Counted from the first letter of the stretch, positions 1 through 8,840 are shown. The stretch: 64,000 bases of DNA from Hyphomicrobiaceae bacterium (GCA_030655135.1 JAURWC010000076.1:1-64000), one strand, 5' to 3'. Translations and numbers: made by a program. Notes: generated from the letters alone by a model not told the origin.

Positions 1-256
1 GAAAACCGCTGCACACTTTTCCGGAAGCACGCACTCTTTTGTCGTGCTTCTTGTCGGAAAACCGCTCCACACCTTTCCGGAAGCACTCACTCTTTCGCCG
101 TGCTTCTTATCGGAAAACCGCTGCACACTTTTCCGGAAGCACTCACTCTTTCGCCGTGCTTCTTATCGGAAAACCGCTGCACACTTTTCCGGAAGCACTC
201 ACTCTTTCGCCGTGCTTCTTATCGGAAAACCGCTCCACACTTTTCCGGAAGCACTC
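1..256. repeat. 56-bp tandem palindromic repeat, about 4.6 copies
   Basis: Units begin at 1, 57, 113, 169 and 225; the last is about 32 bp long. Each unit holds two adjacent inverted repeats: CGGAAAA with TTTTCCG around an 11-nt loop, and GGAAGCAC with GTGCTTC around a loop of about 13 nt. Copies differ at a few sites (CTGCACAC or CTCCACAC). The array touches the left window edge and may continue. Because 56 is not a multiple of three, similar peptide strings appear in all frames, so the array is not coding. I recall the CGGAAAA...TTTTCCG core as a common intergenic palindrome in Rhizobiales; that is memory, not a search. Confidence 0.95.
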
Positions 257-334
257 CTCGTCCCCTATCATTTCGGGCGGCCCCGGGCTATAGCTGGCCG
301 CATCGGAAAAACACAGCAAGCGGGCGCCCAGGGC

Positions 335-589
335 ATGGCTGCAACCACCATTCCGCATCTGGCCAACGACGTTGGCGCGGAGAAGATCTTCATCGGCGTC
401 AAGGAGTTCCAGTGCATGGGTGCACGGCCTCCGTTCGACCATCCGCATGTCTTTCTCGACATGGGCGAAGACAGCCAGGTGCTGTGCCCCTACTGCTCGA
501 CGCTGTTCGTGCACGACCCGCGGCTGGCGGCCGACGAGAGCGATCCGAAAGACTGCTACGTGAATGCTCCAGCCGAGCTGGCGGGCTGA
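335..589 (+). CDS. zf-CHCC zinc-finger protein (84 aa)
   Basis: A small zinc-binding protein of the zf-CHCC family, which is related to the C-terminal domain of mitochondrial complex I subunit NDUFS6. The likely zinc ligands are Cys27, His36 or His38, Cys51 and Cys54 (FQC, FDHPHVF and CPYC motifs). The length is normal for the family in alphaproteobacteria. The frame stays open upstream into the tandem repeat. I take the ATG at 335 because family members begin just before the IPH-N-D segment, although the ribosome binding site is weak. Its role in alphaproteobacteria is not well defined; a complex I or redox link is inference from the family. Confidence 0.85.
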   Translation: MAATTIPHLANDVGAEKIFIGVKEFQCMGARPPFDHPHVFLDMGEDSQVLCPYCSTLFVHDPRLAADESDPKDCYVNAPAELAG

Positions 590-607
590 TAGGAAGGCTG
601 GCCGGCG

Positions 608-1861
608 ATGCCTGCCGCATCCGATACGGGCAGCGATCCTAAAGCGGCGCTGAGCGACCTGCTTGTCCAATCCGGCAAATCCGGCTCCGGCGAAGTGCTG
701 ATTGCGGGCGGCGGCATCGGCGGTTTGGCCGCGGCGCTGGCGCTGGCAAAGCGCGGCATCGCTTGCCACGTGCTGGAGCGGCGAGCAGCCTTCAGCGAGC
801 AAGGCGCCGGCATTCAAATCGGACCGAATGGCACCCGCATCTTGCGTGACCTGGGCGTGGCCGAAGCGCTGCGTCCGCACGCAGGGGCGCCGCAATGGCT
901 GATCGTGCATGAGGCGGCGCGCGGGCGAGAGCTGGCACGGTTGCCGCTCAATGCCGGCATGGAGAGCCGCTTCGGCTCACCGTACTGGGTCGTACACCGG
1001 GAAGATCTTCACGCCGCGCTGCTGATGCAGGTGCGCGCGGCGGCCAAGGTCCGCATCTCCATGGATGCCGACATCGTTCATGCCGCTTCCAATGATGCGG
1101 CCGCTGGTGTGGCGTTGCGCAATGGCGATTGCCTGGCGGGCGCGGTGCTTGTTGGCGCGGACGGACTGCGATCGCAGGTCCGGGCTGCGATCGGCGAGGC
1201 AGGCGACCTCGTTCCGGTGGGAAAATCTGCATTCCGCGCCGTCGTGCCGGCCAGCGAGGTCGACCCACAGCTGCTGGACGGTGGCACGCACATCTGGCTC
1301 GCGCGAAACGCGCACGTCGTGCACTACACCCTGCGCGGGGGAACGGAGGTGGCGATCGTTCTGATCGTCGACGATGCCTTCGCGGGTGAGGGCTGGAGCC
1401 ATGAGGCTGATCCGCGTTCCGTGCTGGCGAAGTTGGGATTTGCAGCGCTGCTACGGGAAACGCTTTCGGCGGCCACGGGCTGGCGCAAATGGGCCCTCGT
1501 CGGTCTGGAGACGGCGCCCCGGATGGCGAGCGGACGCATCGCCCTGCTCGGTGATGCGGCGCATCCGGTGATGCCGTTTCTGGCGCAAGGCGGCGTGCTG
1601 GCGCTCGAAGATGCCGTGGTTCTGGCCCAGGTGCTGGCTTCAGGCGAACGCACCACGCCGGATGCCTTGCAAGCCTATGAGCGTTTGCGGCGTCCACGGG
1701 CTCAGCGCATCGCGGGCGCTTCGCGCCGCAACGGGCGGATCTATCATCTCGGCGGGCTTGCTGCCGTCGCGCGAAATGCGAGCCTTCGGCTGGTTCCTGG
1801 ACAGCGCCTGATGGCCGGATACGACTGGATCTATGGCTGGACGGGTGGGCCGCCAAAATAG
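608..1861 (+). CDS. FAD-dependent monooxygenase, salicylate hydroxylase-like (417 aa)
   Basis: A flavoprotein aromatic hydroxylase of the FAD_binding_3 / UbiH-like fold. The Rossmann motif GGGIGGLAAALALAKRG lies near residues 35-51, followed by an acidic residue for the FAD ribose. The second FAD motif, GDAAHPVMPFLAQGG, is near residue 315. Members use NAD(P)H and O2 to hydroxylate aromatic or polyketide-like substrates; the substrate cannot be read from sequence. About 28 residues precede the Rossmann strand, slightly longer than usual, so a downstream start is possible. It starts 18 bp after the zinc-finger gene and could share its transcript. The stop codon is TAG, showing that amber is a normal terminator in this genome. 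Confidence 0.85.
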   Translation: MPAASDTGSDPKAALSDLLVQSGKSGSGEVLIAGGGIGGLAAALALAKRGIACHVLERRAAFSEQGAGIQIGPNGTRILRDLGVAEALRPHAGAPQWLIVHEAARGRELARLPLNAGMESRFGSPYWVVHREDLHAALLMQVRAAAKVRISMDADIVHAASNDAAAGVALRNGDCLAGAVLVGADGLRSQVRAAIGEAGDLVPVGKSAFRAVVPASEVDPQLLDGGTHIWLARNAHVVHYTLRGGTEVAIVLIVDDAFAGEGWSHEADPRSVLAKLGFAALLRETLSAATGWRKWALVGLETAPRMASGRIALLGDAAHPVMPFLAQGGVLALEDAVVLAQVLASGERTTPDALQAYERLRRPRAQRIAGASRRNGRIYHLGGLAAVARNASLRLVPGQRLMAGYDWIYGWTGGPPK

Positions 1862-1915
1862 CAACCGCGCCGGAAGCGGGGCCCCGGCGCGGCGTGCTGC
1901 GATCAACTGGAGCGA

Positions 1916-2338
1916 TTATTTCTGATCGCAAGCAACCGAAACGCTGGCGCCGATGGCCGGGATGAACTTGCTGCAGGTCGTCTCGGCAGCTGCGACATCA
2001 ACCGTCGTTTCCGTCTTTTCCGTCACCTTGGCGATCGTCTCCGTCTTGGGTTCCGGCTTGACCTCGGCGGTCTTGGTGCTGGCCTTCTTTTCGGCGGCGG
2101 CATCGGCCTTGGCGACACGGATCTTCTCAGAGCGTGCGGCAGCAAGTTTGGCGCGGCGGGCGGCCGCTGCACGCGCATCGGCGCGGCGTTCGGCACGGTA
2201 GCTGGACGAGGGATAGGACTGGTAGGAGCTGTAGCCGCCGCCGTAGCCGCCACCGCCGCAGCCGCCAGCCTGAGCGGCGGGCGCGAGAGCCAGCGTTGCG
2301 AGGAGAAGCGAGGCGGCGGTTGCGAGAGACTTGAACAT
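1916..2338 (-). CDS. Small exported Gly/Tyr-rich protein with charged repeat-like tail (140 aa)
   Basis: No function recognised. A clear signal peptide (MFKSLATAASLLLATLAL, cleavage near AQA-GG) is followed by a Gly/Tyr/Ser-rich stretch (GGGGYGGGYSSYQSY). Next come an Arg/Ala-rich segment and a Lys/Glu/Thr-rich segment, and two Cys lie near the C-terminus that could form a disulfide in the periplasm. The start at 2338 has a good ribosome binding site (AGAAAGG, 8 nt upstream); the open frame runs further upstream but lacks a better start. Low-complexity exported proteins of this type are common in Hyphomicrobiales. Confidence 0.8.
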   Translation of the reverse strand: MFKSLATAASLLLATLALAPAAQAGGCGGGGYGGGYSSYQSYPSSSYRAERRADARAAAARRAKLAAARSEKIRVAKADAAAEKKASTKTAEVKPEPKTETIAKVTEKTETTVDVAAAETTCSKFIPAIGASVSVACDQK

Positions 2339-2486
2339 GGCGATGACCTTTCTGTGTGATCCAACTTCGGGCGACCGCCCGCTGCGTTGACCAGACAGTG
2401 CCAGCGCCGCCGCGGGGACGCTGTCCCGTGCGGCACACCCATGTTTTTTATGATTTTTCGGCCTGCAGTCGCGCGTTGGCGGTAAT

Positions 2487-3551
2487 TCAGGCCGTGCGCG
2501 CGGCGAAGGCCTTGCGCAGCACGCCGGCGTAGTTTTCGATGGCCAGCTTGCGGATACGGGCCGGCGGAACATTCGTTCTGTGCCAATGGGTTACGACACG
2601 TTGCAGGTCAGCGTAGCTGGTGACGACAGGGTTGGCCAGGGCATTGAGGTCGGTGCCGAAAGCGACGTGATCCTCGCCCAACCAATCAGCCAATTCCGTC
2701 ATGCGGTCGGCATAAGCCTCGATCGACCGCCCAACGTCGGTACGCATGGCCCATAGGCCAACGACGCCGCCTTTTGCGGCAATGGCCTTGGCACCTTCCA
2801 GCGAGAGCTGCCGCGCCTGCCAGATCGGCATGGTCCAGGTGGGTTTGCGTTGCCGGGTGACGGAGCTGTGCGACCAGACCATGGGAGCCTTGGACAGTTC
2901 CAGGGCGCGCATCACGGCATCGTTGGTGCAGTGGGCGAGATCGATGAGGATGCCGAGCCGATTGCACTCGGCGATGACGTCTTCGCCAAACTTCGTCAGC
3001 CCCTGGTGCCGGGGCTTCGACGTCTGGAAGTCGCCGATCGGGTTCTGGATGTAGTGCACCAGCTGGATGTGGCGGATACCCTGCTCGTAGCCGGCCGCAA
3101 GCGGGGCAAGGTCACCGTCGGCGAACGTGGCGCCTTCGACGGACAGGACGACGTGGGGTTCGCCCTTCACGGCGAGGTCGACATCGCCGGCGGTGCGCAC
3201 GACTTTAAGCTTCTGATCGTCGAGGTGCTTCTTGATGCGCGCCAACTCTTCGTCGAACCAGGTTACGGGTTCCTTGGCGTTCTTCGGCAAGCCCTTCTGC
3301 GTGAAGCCGCCCTTGGCGAGCTTCAGCCACGGCACATCACCGACCAGCGACCAGGACACGAGCGTGGCGTTGCCGCGTGCCATCATACGGCGCAGCGGAT
3401 TCGATGGCGCCGGGTTCTTGCCGAAGAAGAACAGGTGATAGTGCATGTCGCCGATGTAGTAGCCGCTGCTGCCTTCGGCGAGCGCGCGGGTGGCGGCGTT
3501 GGCAGCCAGCGGCGTTGCCAGGCCCCCGATCAACAGCTGGCGGCGATCCAT
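2487..3551 (-). CDS. Peptidase M19 family dipeptidase, exported (354 aa)
   Basis: A membrane (renal) dipeptidase family member, a zinc enzyme of the TIM-barrel amidohydrolase type that cleaves dipeptides. Sequence signs are an N-terminal DMHYHLF metal-binding strand and the family block GLTKFGEDVIAECNRLGILIDLAH. A signal-like N-terminus (MDRRQLLIGGLATPLAANA) with paired arginines before a hydrophobic stretch suggests Tat or Sec export. The start at 3551 has GAGGAG about 9 nt upstream. Length fits the family. The specific substrate is unknown. Confidence 0.85.
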   Translation of the reverse strand: MDRRQLLIGGLATPLAANAATRALAEGSSGYYIGDMHYHLFFFGKNPAPSNPLRRMMARGNATLVSWSLVGDVPWLKLAKGGFTQKGLPKNAKEPVTWFDEELARIKKHLDDQKLKVVRTAGDVDLAVKGEPHVVLSVEGATFADGDLAPLAAGYEQGIRHIQLVHYIQNPIGDFQTSKPRHQGLTKFGEDVIAECNRLGILIDLAHCTNDAVMRALELSKAPMVWSHSSVTRQRKPTWTMPIWQARQLSLEGAKAIAAKGGVVGLWAMRTDVGRSIEAYADRMTELADWLGEDHVAFGTDLNALANPVVTSYADLQRVVTHWHRTNVPPARIRKLAIENYAGVLRKAFAARTA

Positions 3552-3704
3552 CTCTGTCGTGCTCCTCGTGCCGGGTGAAATGCGTGGATTATGCGTGGAG
3601 TGCGGACAGGCCGGTTGGGTCAAGCGCTAGCGCGACCCAACATCCACGGCACCACCTAGACCTGTTGGGTTGCGCGACGGCTTGATCCAATCTTGGCAGC
3701 CGAC

Positions 3705-4943
3705 CTACTCGATCACAATCGTCGCCACATAGTCCATGGTGCGATTGGAGTTGTCCGCAGGCAGCAGCGTGTTGATGAGATACGACGTCGGCGAGTAGTT
3801 GTCGGGAATGGCGCGGCGGAGACCGAACGCGATGGTGCTTGCTTTCAACCGGCTCCAGATCGGCTTGCCGGAGTCGATGTAATAGGTCTGTAGCTTCGGC
3901 ACGTTGTCCTGCATCGCCTTGGCCACGGTCTTGTGGCCTTCCGACATGTTGGTGTTGGTGTTGGTGATGTCGAACACCTTCTTGAGGGCGGCTTCACGCT
4001 CGGCCTGGGGCAGGCCGAGGCTGTCAATCACCATCAGCGGGCCGTCGACAAGGCCAGAGTAGGACGACTTGGTGTGCTTGTTGACGTAGGTTCCGGTTGC
4101 ACGCATGGGCTTCATGGGCTCGCTGACGCACGAGGGAACCCTGGACGCGCTGAAGGCGCTGGTGGAGCTTGCATCACAGTTGCGCAGCGCCAGCAACGAC
4201 CAGGCGAATTCCGAGCAGTACATGCCGAGCGGCTTGTTGGGCAGCGATTGACCCAGCGCTGCCTGCCCCAATTCCTTGACGAACACTGGCGATCCGCCAT
4301 CGTACTTCGGCGCGTTGTAGTCGTCGTTGAACTTGATCTGCTCGGGATAAATCTTGCCGCGCCCGTCGCGCAGCCTGCTGGCCCAGCCAAGGATGTTGGC
4401 GCGCTGCTGCTCGGTGAGGTTTCGCGGGCGGATGACGTGGATCATGTTGAGCGTACGGTAGTGCTCGCTCGTAAAGCCGACGTGGACACCGTCCATCGGG
4501 TTATCGATGTTGAACAGCTGGCCGTTCTTCACGTAGGCGATGCCGGTGTGGCTGATGCCCATCTGCACGTTCGGGTAGGCGCCGCCCCCGCCCCACTCTG
4601 GGCGGAACGTCAGAAGGATGTCACCGGTCTGCACGAGCCCGCTCTTGGCCATGCGATCGGGCCAGCCGCTGCGCTTGGTAACGACGAGGCGAAGGCCGGC
4701 CTTGGCATTTTCGGGATGGCGGTATTCGACCAGCGTGTCGGTGGTTTTGATGTCGTCGGCGAGCTTGGCGCGGGCGCTGTCGGGCAGGGCAAAGAACAGC
4801 GGGATCTTGTACTTGGTCGCCATCATCTTGCCGACGCGTTCACCCGGCGTGAACGTCTTGGCCTGAGCGGCAGGACCGGACAGCGCGAGGCCCAAGGTGA
4901 CGGCGGAGAGCGCGGACCAACGCAAGTGCTTGTGATCGAACAT
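3705..4943 (-). CDS. Exported YiiX/YebB-like NlpC/P60 cysteine amidase candidate (412 aa)
   Basis: Begins with a signal peptide (hydrophobic run, cleavage near AQA-KT). Two blocks resemble the permuted papain-like YiiX/YebB (peptidase C92) fold: a His block GDILLT...GISHTGIAYV near residues 115-140, and a Cys block YCSEFAWSLLALRNC near residue 240. In that fold the Cys and His form the catalytic pair of an amidase or acyl hydrolase acting on peptidoglycan or lipid-linked substrates. The protein is longer than typical YiiX (about 200 aa); the C-terminal 150 residues are unassigned. The assignment rests on motif resemblance only. Confidence 0.6.
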   Translation of the reverse strand: MFDHKHLRWSALSAVTLGLALSGPAAQAKTFTPGERVGKMMATKYKIPLFFALPDSARAKLADDIKTTDTLVEYRHPENAKAGLRLVVTKRSGWPDRMAKSGLVQTGDILLTFRPEWGGGGAYPNVQMGISHTGIAYVKNGQLFNIDNPMDGVHVGFTSEHYRTLNMIHVIRPRNLTEQQRANILGWASRLRDGRGKIYPEQIKFNDDYNAPKYDGGSPVFVKELGQAALGQSLPNKPLGMYCSEFAWSLLALRNCDASSTSAFSASRVPSCVSEPMKPMRATGTYVNKHTKSSYSGLVDGPLMVIDSLGLPQAEREAALKKVFDITNTNTNMSEGHKTVAKAMQDNVPKLQTYYIDSGKPIWSRLKASTIAFGLRRAIPDNYSPTSYLINTLLPADNSNRTMDYVATIVIE

Positions 4944-5069
4944 GGACTTCCCCCGGACGCGTTACGGATTTCGGGGCATTTCTAGCATGGGAGAACGCAG
5001 GCCCAACAGGGCCGAGCGGAATTGTCAGCTGCACATCAACTTTTCAGTCACACCTGCCGCTGGCCAAAT

Positions 5070-5107
5070 TTGCGGGAAAAAGAAAAGGCCGGCTGTGACG
5101 CCGGCCG
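5070..5107 (-). terminator. Rho-independent terminator, minus strand
   Basis: A perfect 7-bp stem GGCCGGC/GCCGGCC with a 6-nt loop (5087-5106). On the minus strand it is followed by TTTTCTTTTT. It lies upstream of the next minus-strand gene, so it must end some other minus-strand transcript starting between it and dinB. Confidence 0.65.
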
Positions 5108-5283
5108 AGTCGAGAGAAGGTCTAGGAAAGAATGTGTGCAACATCCTCGCCGGCAACGTTGCGCAAGCCGTTGTCATAAAGAAGAAATCATTTTGTCGCG
5201 GGTTTACGCCCCGGCGTGTCCGCTGTGTGATCGGCGAGCGACGGCCGCTGAAAAGTGCCCAGAGCAGCAGCTCACGCTATTGC

Positions 5284-5298
5284 GAACAAATGCGGAAC
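5284..5298 (+). promoter_or_regulatory. LexA (SOS) box upstream of dinB
   Basis: GAAC-N7-GAAC, which is GTTC-N7-GTTC on the other strand: the alphaproteobacterial LexA operator. It ends 54 bp before the dinB ATG, as expected for promoter overlap. Confidence 0.85.
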
Positions 5299-5352
5299 AT
5301 GCTCTGATTGCCTAGGGTTTGGTGGCAAACGATTTGCAGCGAGGGCCTGCAC

Positions 5353-6462
5353 ATGAGTATGCCGTGCAATGCAGCAGATGCTGCTCCAGCGAACGTGCGG
5401 CGGATTATCCACGTCGACATGGACGCGTTCTATGCATCGGTGGAACAGCGCGACGATCCGAAACTGCGCGGCAAGCCAGTCGCGGTCGGCGGTTCGAAGC
5501 TGCGGGGCGTCGTGGCGGCCGCCAGTTACGAAGCCCGCCGCTTCGGCGTGCGGTCGGCGATGCCGTCGGTCACCGCCAAGCGCAACTGCCCGGAACTGAT
5601 CTTCGTGAAGCCGCGCTTCGAAGTCTACAAGTCGGTCTCGCAGCAGATCCGCGAGATCTTTTCGGAGTATACCGACGCGGTAGAGCCGCTATCGCTCGAT
5701 GAGGCCTATCTCGACGTGACGGACCTGCGCGGGGCTGCATCGGCGACGGAGATCGCGGAAGCCATTCGCGCGCGCATCAAGGCTGAGACGGGCCTGACGG
5801 CGTCGGCCGGCGTTTCGTACAATAAATTCCTGGCCAAGATCGCATCCGACTACCGCAAGCCGGATGGGCTTTTTGTCATCACGCCCAGGATGGGGCCGGG
5901 GTTCGTTGAGGCGCTGCCGGTCGGGAAGTTTCACGGCGTGGGGCCGGCGACGGCGCAGCGCATGCATAAGCTCGGTTTGGAAACCGGGCTCGATATCAAG
6001 GCGCAGTCGCTGGAGTTTCTGCAGCAGCATTTCGGCAAGGCCGGAGGCTATTACTATTCGATCTCGCGCGGCGTTTGTGAGCGGCAGGTGAAGCCGCATC
6101 GGATTCGCAAGTCGCTCGGCGCGGAGCGGACGTTTTTCACGGACCTGACGACGTTTGCTTCGGCGCATGAGGCGCTGCAGGAGGTGATCGACAAGGTGTG
6201 GCGTCACTGCGAACAGGCCAGCATTCGCGGCCGGACGCTGACCCTCAAGGTCAAGTACGCCGACTTCCAGCAGATCACGCGCAGCCGAACGGGAGACGCG
6301 CCGATCTCGACGCGATCTGAGCTGGAGCGGCTGAGCTGCGCGCTGCTGACACCAATCTTTCCGCTGGCGAAGGCCATCAGGCTGCTGGGCGTGTCGCTTT
6401 CGTCTTTTGGCCTGAGCGCTGACGGCGATGGGGAGGCTGAGCAGCTAGCGTTGTTGCTGTAG
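5353..6462 (+). CDS. dinB: DNA polymerase IV (369 aa)
   Basis: A Y-family translesion DNA polymerase. The palm residues are visible: VDMDAFYASVE near residue 20 with the first catalytic Asp, and SLDEAYLDV near residue 117 with the catalytic Asp-Glu pair. The conserved SAGVSYNKFLAKIASDYRKPDG block, the helix-hairpin-helix segment (GVGPATAQRMHKLG) and the little-finger domain follow. Length is close to E. coli Pol IV (351 aa). I chose ATG 5353, preceded by GAGGG, over the TTG at 5308. The LexA box upstream makes it an SOS gene. The stop is TAG. Confidence 0.95.
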   Translation: MSMPCNAADAAPANVRRIIHVDMDAFYASVEQRDDPKLRGKPVAVGGSKLRGVVAAASYEARRFGVRSAMPSVTAKRNCPELIFVKPRFEVYKSVSQQIREIFSEYTDAVEPLSLDEAYLDVTDLRGAASATEIAEAIRARIKAETGLTASAGVSYNKFLAKIASDYRKPDGLFVITPRMGPGFVEALPVGKFHGVGPATAQRMHKLGLETGLDIKAQSLEFLQQHFGKAGGYYYSISRGVCERQVKPHRIRKSLGAERTFFTDLTTFASAHEALQEVIDKVWRHCEQASIRGRTLTLKVKYADFQQITRSRTGDAPISTRSELERLSCALLTPIFPLAKAIRLLGVSLSSFGLSADGDGEAEQLALLL

Positions 6463-6532
6463 GTGTGTCGATCGTCAACGCCGGCCCTGCATCAATCCAT
6501 TCCGCTCGAACAAGTGCGCCGCTCGATACTTC

Positions 6533-6557
6533 TCCCCTCCCCATCAAGGGGAGGGGA
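6533..6557. terminator. GC-rich hairpin in the dinB/puuB convergent gap
   Basis: TCCCCTCCCC and GGGGAGGGGA form a 10-bp stem around a 5-nt loop in the gap between dinB (plus) and the oxidase gene (minus). There is no long U-tract. This CCCCTCCCC...GGGGAGGGG type of element is a familiar dispersed intergenic repeat in alphaproteobacteria and may serve as a bidirectional terminator. Confidence 0.55.
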
Positions 6558-6644
6558 AGAGCGAGACGCCAGAGCTTGCCGAGTCTGATGTTTTAGGAGG
6601 GCGTTGATGGGGCAGGGTCCGCCTCCGTGATTTGCTTACGTTCG

Positions 6645-7919
6645 CTAAAGCAGATCCCGCAGCCGGTAGTAGACCATGCCCAGGGCGAGGAGCTGGTTGC
6701 CGGCCCAGCGGCCGATGGGCAGGCGGATGTGGCGGATGCGATCGAACATGTCGAACTTTTCCGTCGTGCCGCAGATGGCGTCCGACAGGATCTCGGCGGC
6801 GATGTGGGACATGTTCACGCCGTGGCCGCAGTAGCCCTGCGTGAAGTAGACGTTGGGCTCGAGGCGGCCGATGGCGGGAATGCGGTTCAGCACGATGTCG
6901 ATGCGGCCGCCCCACTCGTAGGCGATTGCCGTATCGCGCAACTGGGGGAAGATCTCGACGAGGCGCGGCTGTAGCGCGCTGGTGAGGCTTGCCGGATCGC
7001 GGTTGGAGTAGTTGCAGCGGCCGCCGAACAGCATGCGGCGGTCGGCGGTCAGGCGGTAGTAGTCGAGGACGATGTTACTGTCGGCGACGGCAAGGTCTTG
7101 CGGGTTGAGTTCGGCGGCCAGGCTCTCGCTCAACGGCTCGGTGGCGATGATGTAGCTGCCGGTGGGGAACGTCAGGCCAAACAGCGGGCCACGCTCGAAC
7201 TTGTGCTCCGTGCTGCCGGCCAGGACGATGCTGCATGCCTCGACGCGGCCCTCGGCCGTTCGCGCGAATGGCTTGGCGCCGCCTTGCATTTCGATGACGC
7301 TGCTGTCTTCGAAGATCTTGACGCCGAGCTTTGCGGCGGCGGCGGCTTCGCCCTTGGCGAGGTTGAGGGGATGCAGGTGTCCGCTGCGGCGATCGATCAT
7401 GCCGCCGTGGTAGGCCTTGGTGCCGAGCAGACCCGGCAGCGCTTCGGGTTCAACCAATTCCCAATGATCACCATGGCCATCGGCGACCATTTCCTCGTAG
7501 TGCGCGCGCAGGCCGGCCATGTGCTTTTCGCGCGCGGCCATTTCCATCCAACCGTGTTTCAAGTCGCACGAGATACCGTGTGTCTTGATGCGGCTCTCGA
7601 TGATGTCGTGGCCGCGGTAGCGCAGGTCGCGGATGAGGCGCGCGCCCTCTGCGCCGAGTTGCGCCTTGAGGTTTCCTTCGCCGCTGAAGCCATAGATCAT
7701 CTGGCCGCCGTTGCGGCCGGAGGCACCCCAGCCGATGCGATTGGCTTCGAGCAGCGCGATGGAATAGCCGCGCTCGGCCATCGTGATGGCCGTGGAGATG
7801 CCGGAGAAGCCGCCGCCGATGACGCAGACATCGACGGTAAGCGATCCCTGCAGCCGCGGATAGCGCGTGGCATCGTTTGCGGTCGCCGCGTAGTACGAAT
7901 TGATATGTGGCTCTGACAT
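6645..7919 (-). CDS. puuB: Gamma-glutamylputrescine oxidase-like FAD oxidoreductase (424 aa)
   Basis: A DAO-family flavoenzyme matching the PuuB/OrdL type. It would oxidise gamma-glutamylputrescine to gamma-glutamyl-gamma-aminobutyraldehyde with release of H2O2 and ammonia. The FAD Rossmann motif CVIGGGFSGISTAITMAERG is near residue 30, followed by the GASGRNGGQ block typical of the family, and the C-terminal GYCGHGVNMSHIAAE segment closes the FAD site. It is the last gene of the potFGHI-puuB run, 96 bp after the second permease. ATG 7919 was chosen because MSEPHINSYYAAT is the usual N-terminus; the frame upstream is non-homologous. Confidence 0.88.
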   Translation of the reverse strand: MSEPHINSYYAATANDATRYPRLQGSLTVDVCVIGGGFSGISTAITMAERGYSIALLEANRIGWGASGRNGGQMIYGFSGEGNLKAQLGAEGARLIRDLRYRGHDIIESRIKTHGISCDLKHGWMEMAAREKHMAGLRAHYEEMVADGHGDHWELVEPEALPGLLGTKAYHGGMIDRRSGHLHPLNLAKGEAAAAAKLGVKIFEDSSVIEMQGGAKPFARTAEGRVEACSIVLAGSTEHKFERGPLFGLTFPTGSYIIATEPLSESLAAELNPQDLAVADSNIVLDYYRLTADRRMLFGGRCNYSNRDPASLTSALQPRLVEIFPQLRDTAIAYEWGGRIDIVLNRIPAIGRLEPNVYFTQGYCGHGVNMSHIAAEILSDAICGTTEKFDMFDRIRHIRLPIGRWAGNQLLALGMVYYRLRDLL

Positions 7920-8015
7920 GCGCTCGTTTCTATACGTCTTAGTTTGCGCGCGGAAGCCGCTTGACCAGCACGGCAAAGCGGCCGGATCCAGCAGCGCTTC
8001 TTTCGCGCGGACCCG

Positions 8016-8840
8016 CTACTTGGCTCCGGCGTCAACCGCGCGCGTTTCTGCCTGTTGGCGAACCATGGCCCGCTTCTGCGACAGCGCGGCAACGATGACG
8101 CCCAGGGCAACCACGCCGATCATAAGGGTGGAGATGGCATTGATTTCTGGCGTCACGCCAAGGCGCACCTGGCTGTAGATCTTCATCGGCAGCGTGGTGG
8201 CTCCGGGCCCGGTGGTGAAGCTGGCAATCACGAAATCGTCCAGCGACAGCGTGAAGGCCAGCAGCCATGCCGAGATCACCGACGGCGCGATGATCGGCAG
8301 GGTTACCTGCATGAAGCTCTTCAGCGGCGAGGCGCCCAGATCCATGGCGGCTTCCTCGACCGATTTGTCGAAATCGTACAGCCGCGCCTGGATGACGACG
8401 GCCGCAAAGCACATCGTCAACGTGGTGTGCGCGAGTGTCAGCGTCCAGAAGCCGCGATCGAAGCCGACGGCGACGAACAACAGCAGCAACGACAGCCCGG
8501 TGATGACCTCGGGCATGACCAGGGGCGCGAAGACCATTCCCGAGAATAGCGTGCGGCCGGGAAATCGGTTCATGCGCGTCAGCACGATCGCCGCCAGCAG
8601 GCCGAGCACGGTCGCAATTGTCGACGATACGACGGCAACGCGCAGCGTGACCCAGGCAGCCTTCATCAACTCTTCGTTGTTCAACAGCCCAGCGTACCAG
8701 CGGGTCGACCAGCCGCCCCAGACCGTGACGAGCTTGGAGTCGTTGAAGCTGTAGATGACCAGCAGCAGGATCGGAATGTAGAGGAACGCGAAGCCCAACG
8801 CGACGGAGGTGACGTTGAACCAGGTCATGCGGCCTTTCAT
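8016..8840 (-). CDS. potI: Polyamine ABC transporter permease PotI/PotC type (274 aa)
   Basis: An inner-membrane permease of the spermidine/putrescine ABC family with about six hydrophobic helices. The EAA loop is visible as EEAAMDLGASPLKSFMQVTLP, where the ATPase docks. The DDFVIASFTTGPG segment is typical of PotC/PotI. The start at 8840 overlaps the stop of the preceding permease gene by 4 bp (ATGA), so the two are translationally coupled and form a heterodimer. Confidence 0.9.
   Translation of the reverse strand: MKGRMTWFNVTSVALGFAFLYIPILLLVIYSFNDSKLVTVWGGWSTRWYAGLLNNEELMKAAWVTLRVAVVSSTIATVLGLLAAIVLTRMNRFPGRTLFSGMVFAPLVMPEVITGLSLLLLFVAVGFDRGFWTLTLAHTTLTMCFAAVVIQARLYDFDKSVEEAAMDLGASPLKSFMQVTLPIIAPSVISAWLLAFTLSLDDFVIASFTTGPGATTLPMKIYSQVRLGVTPEINAISTLMIGVVALGVIVAALSQKRAMVRQQAETRAVDAGAK

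Larger units (their letters stand above)
4944..5352. other. 409-bp gap between exported amidase and dinB
   Basis: No convincing protein gene on either strand. It holds a minus-strand intrinsic terminator (about 5070-5107), the dinB LexA box (5284-5298) and a small inverted repeat GTTTG...CAAAC at 5318-5331. The minus strand between about 5300 and 5107 may therefore carry a short transcript ending at the terminator. Confidence 0.6.

Noticed and set aside
1-256. CRISPR array
   Set aside because: The units are contiguous with no variable spacers, and each unit is palindromic throughout.
44-589. A 181-residue zinc-finger protein starting inside the repeat array
   Set aside because: The extra N-terminus is translated repeat DNA; the family begins near the ATG at 335.
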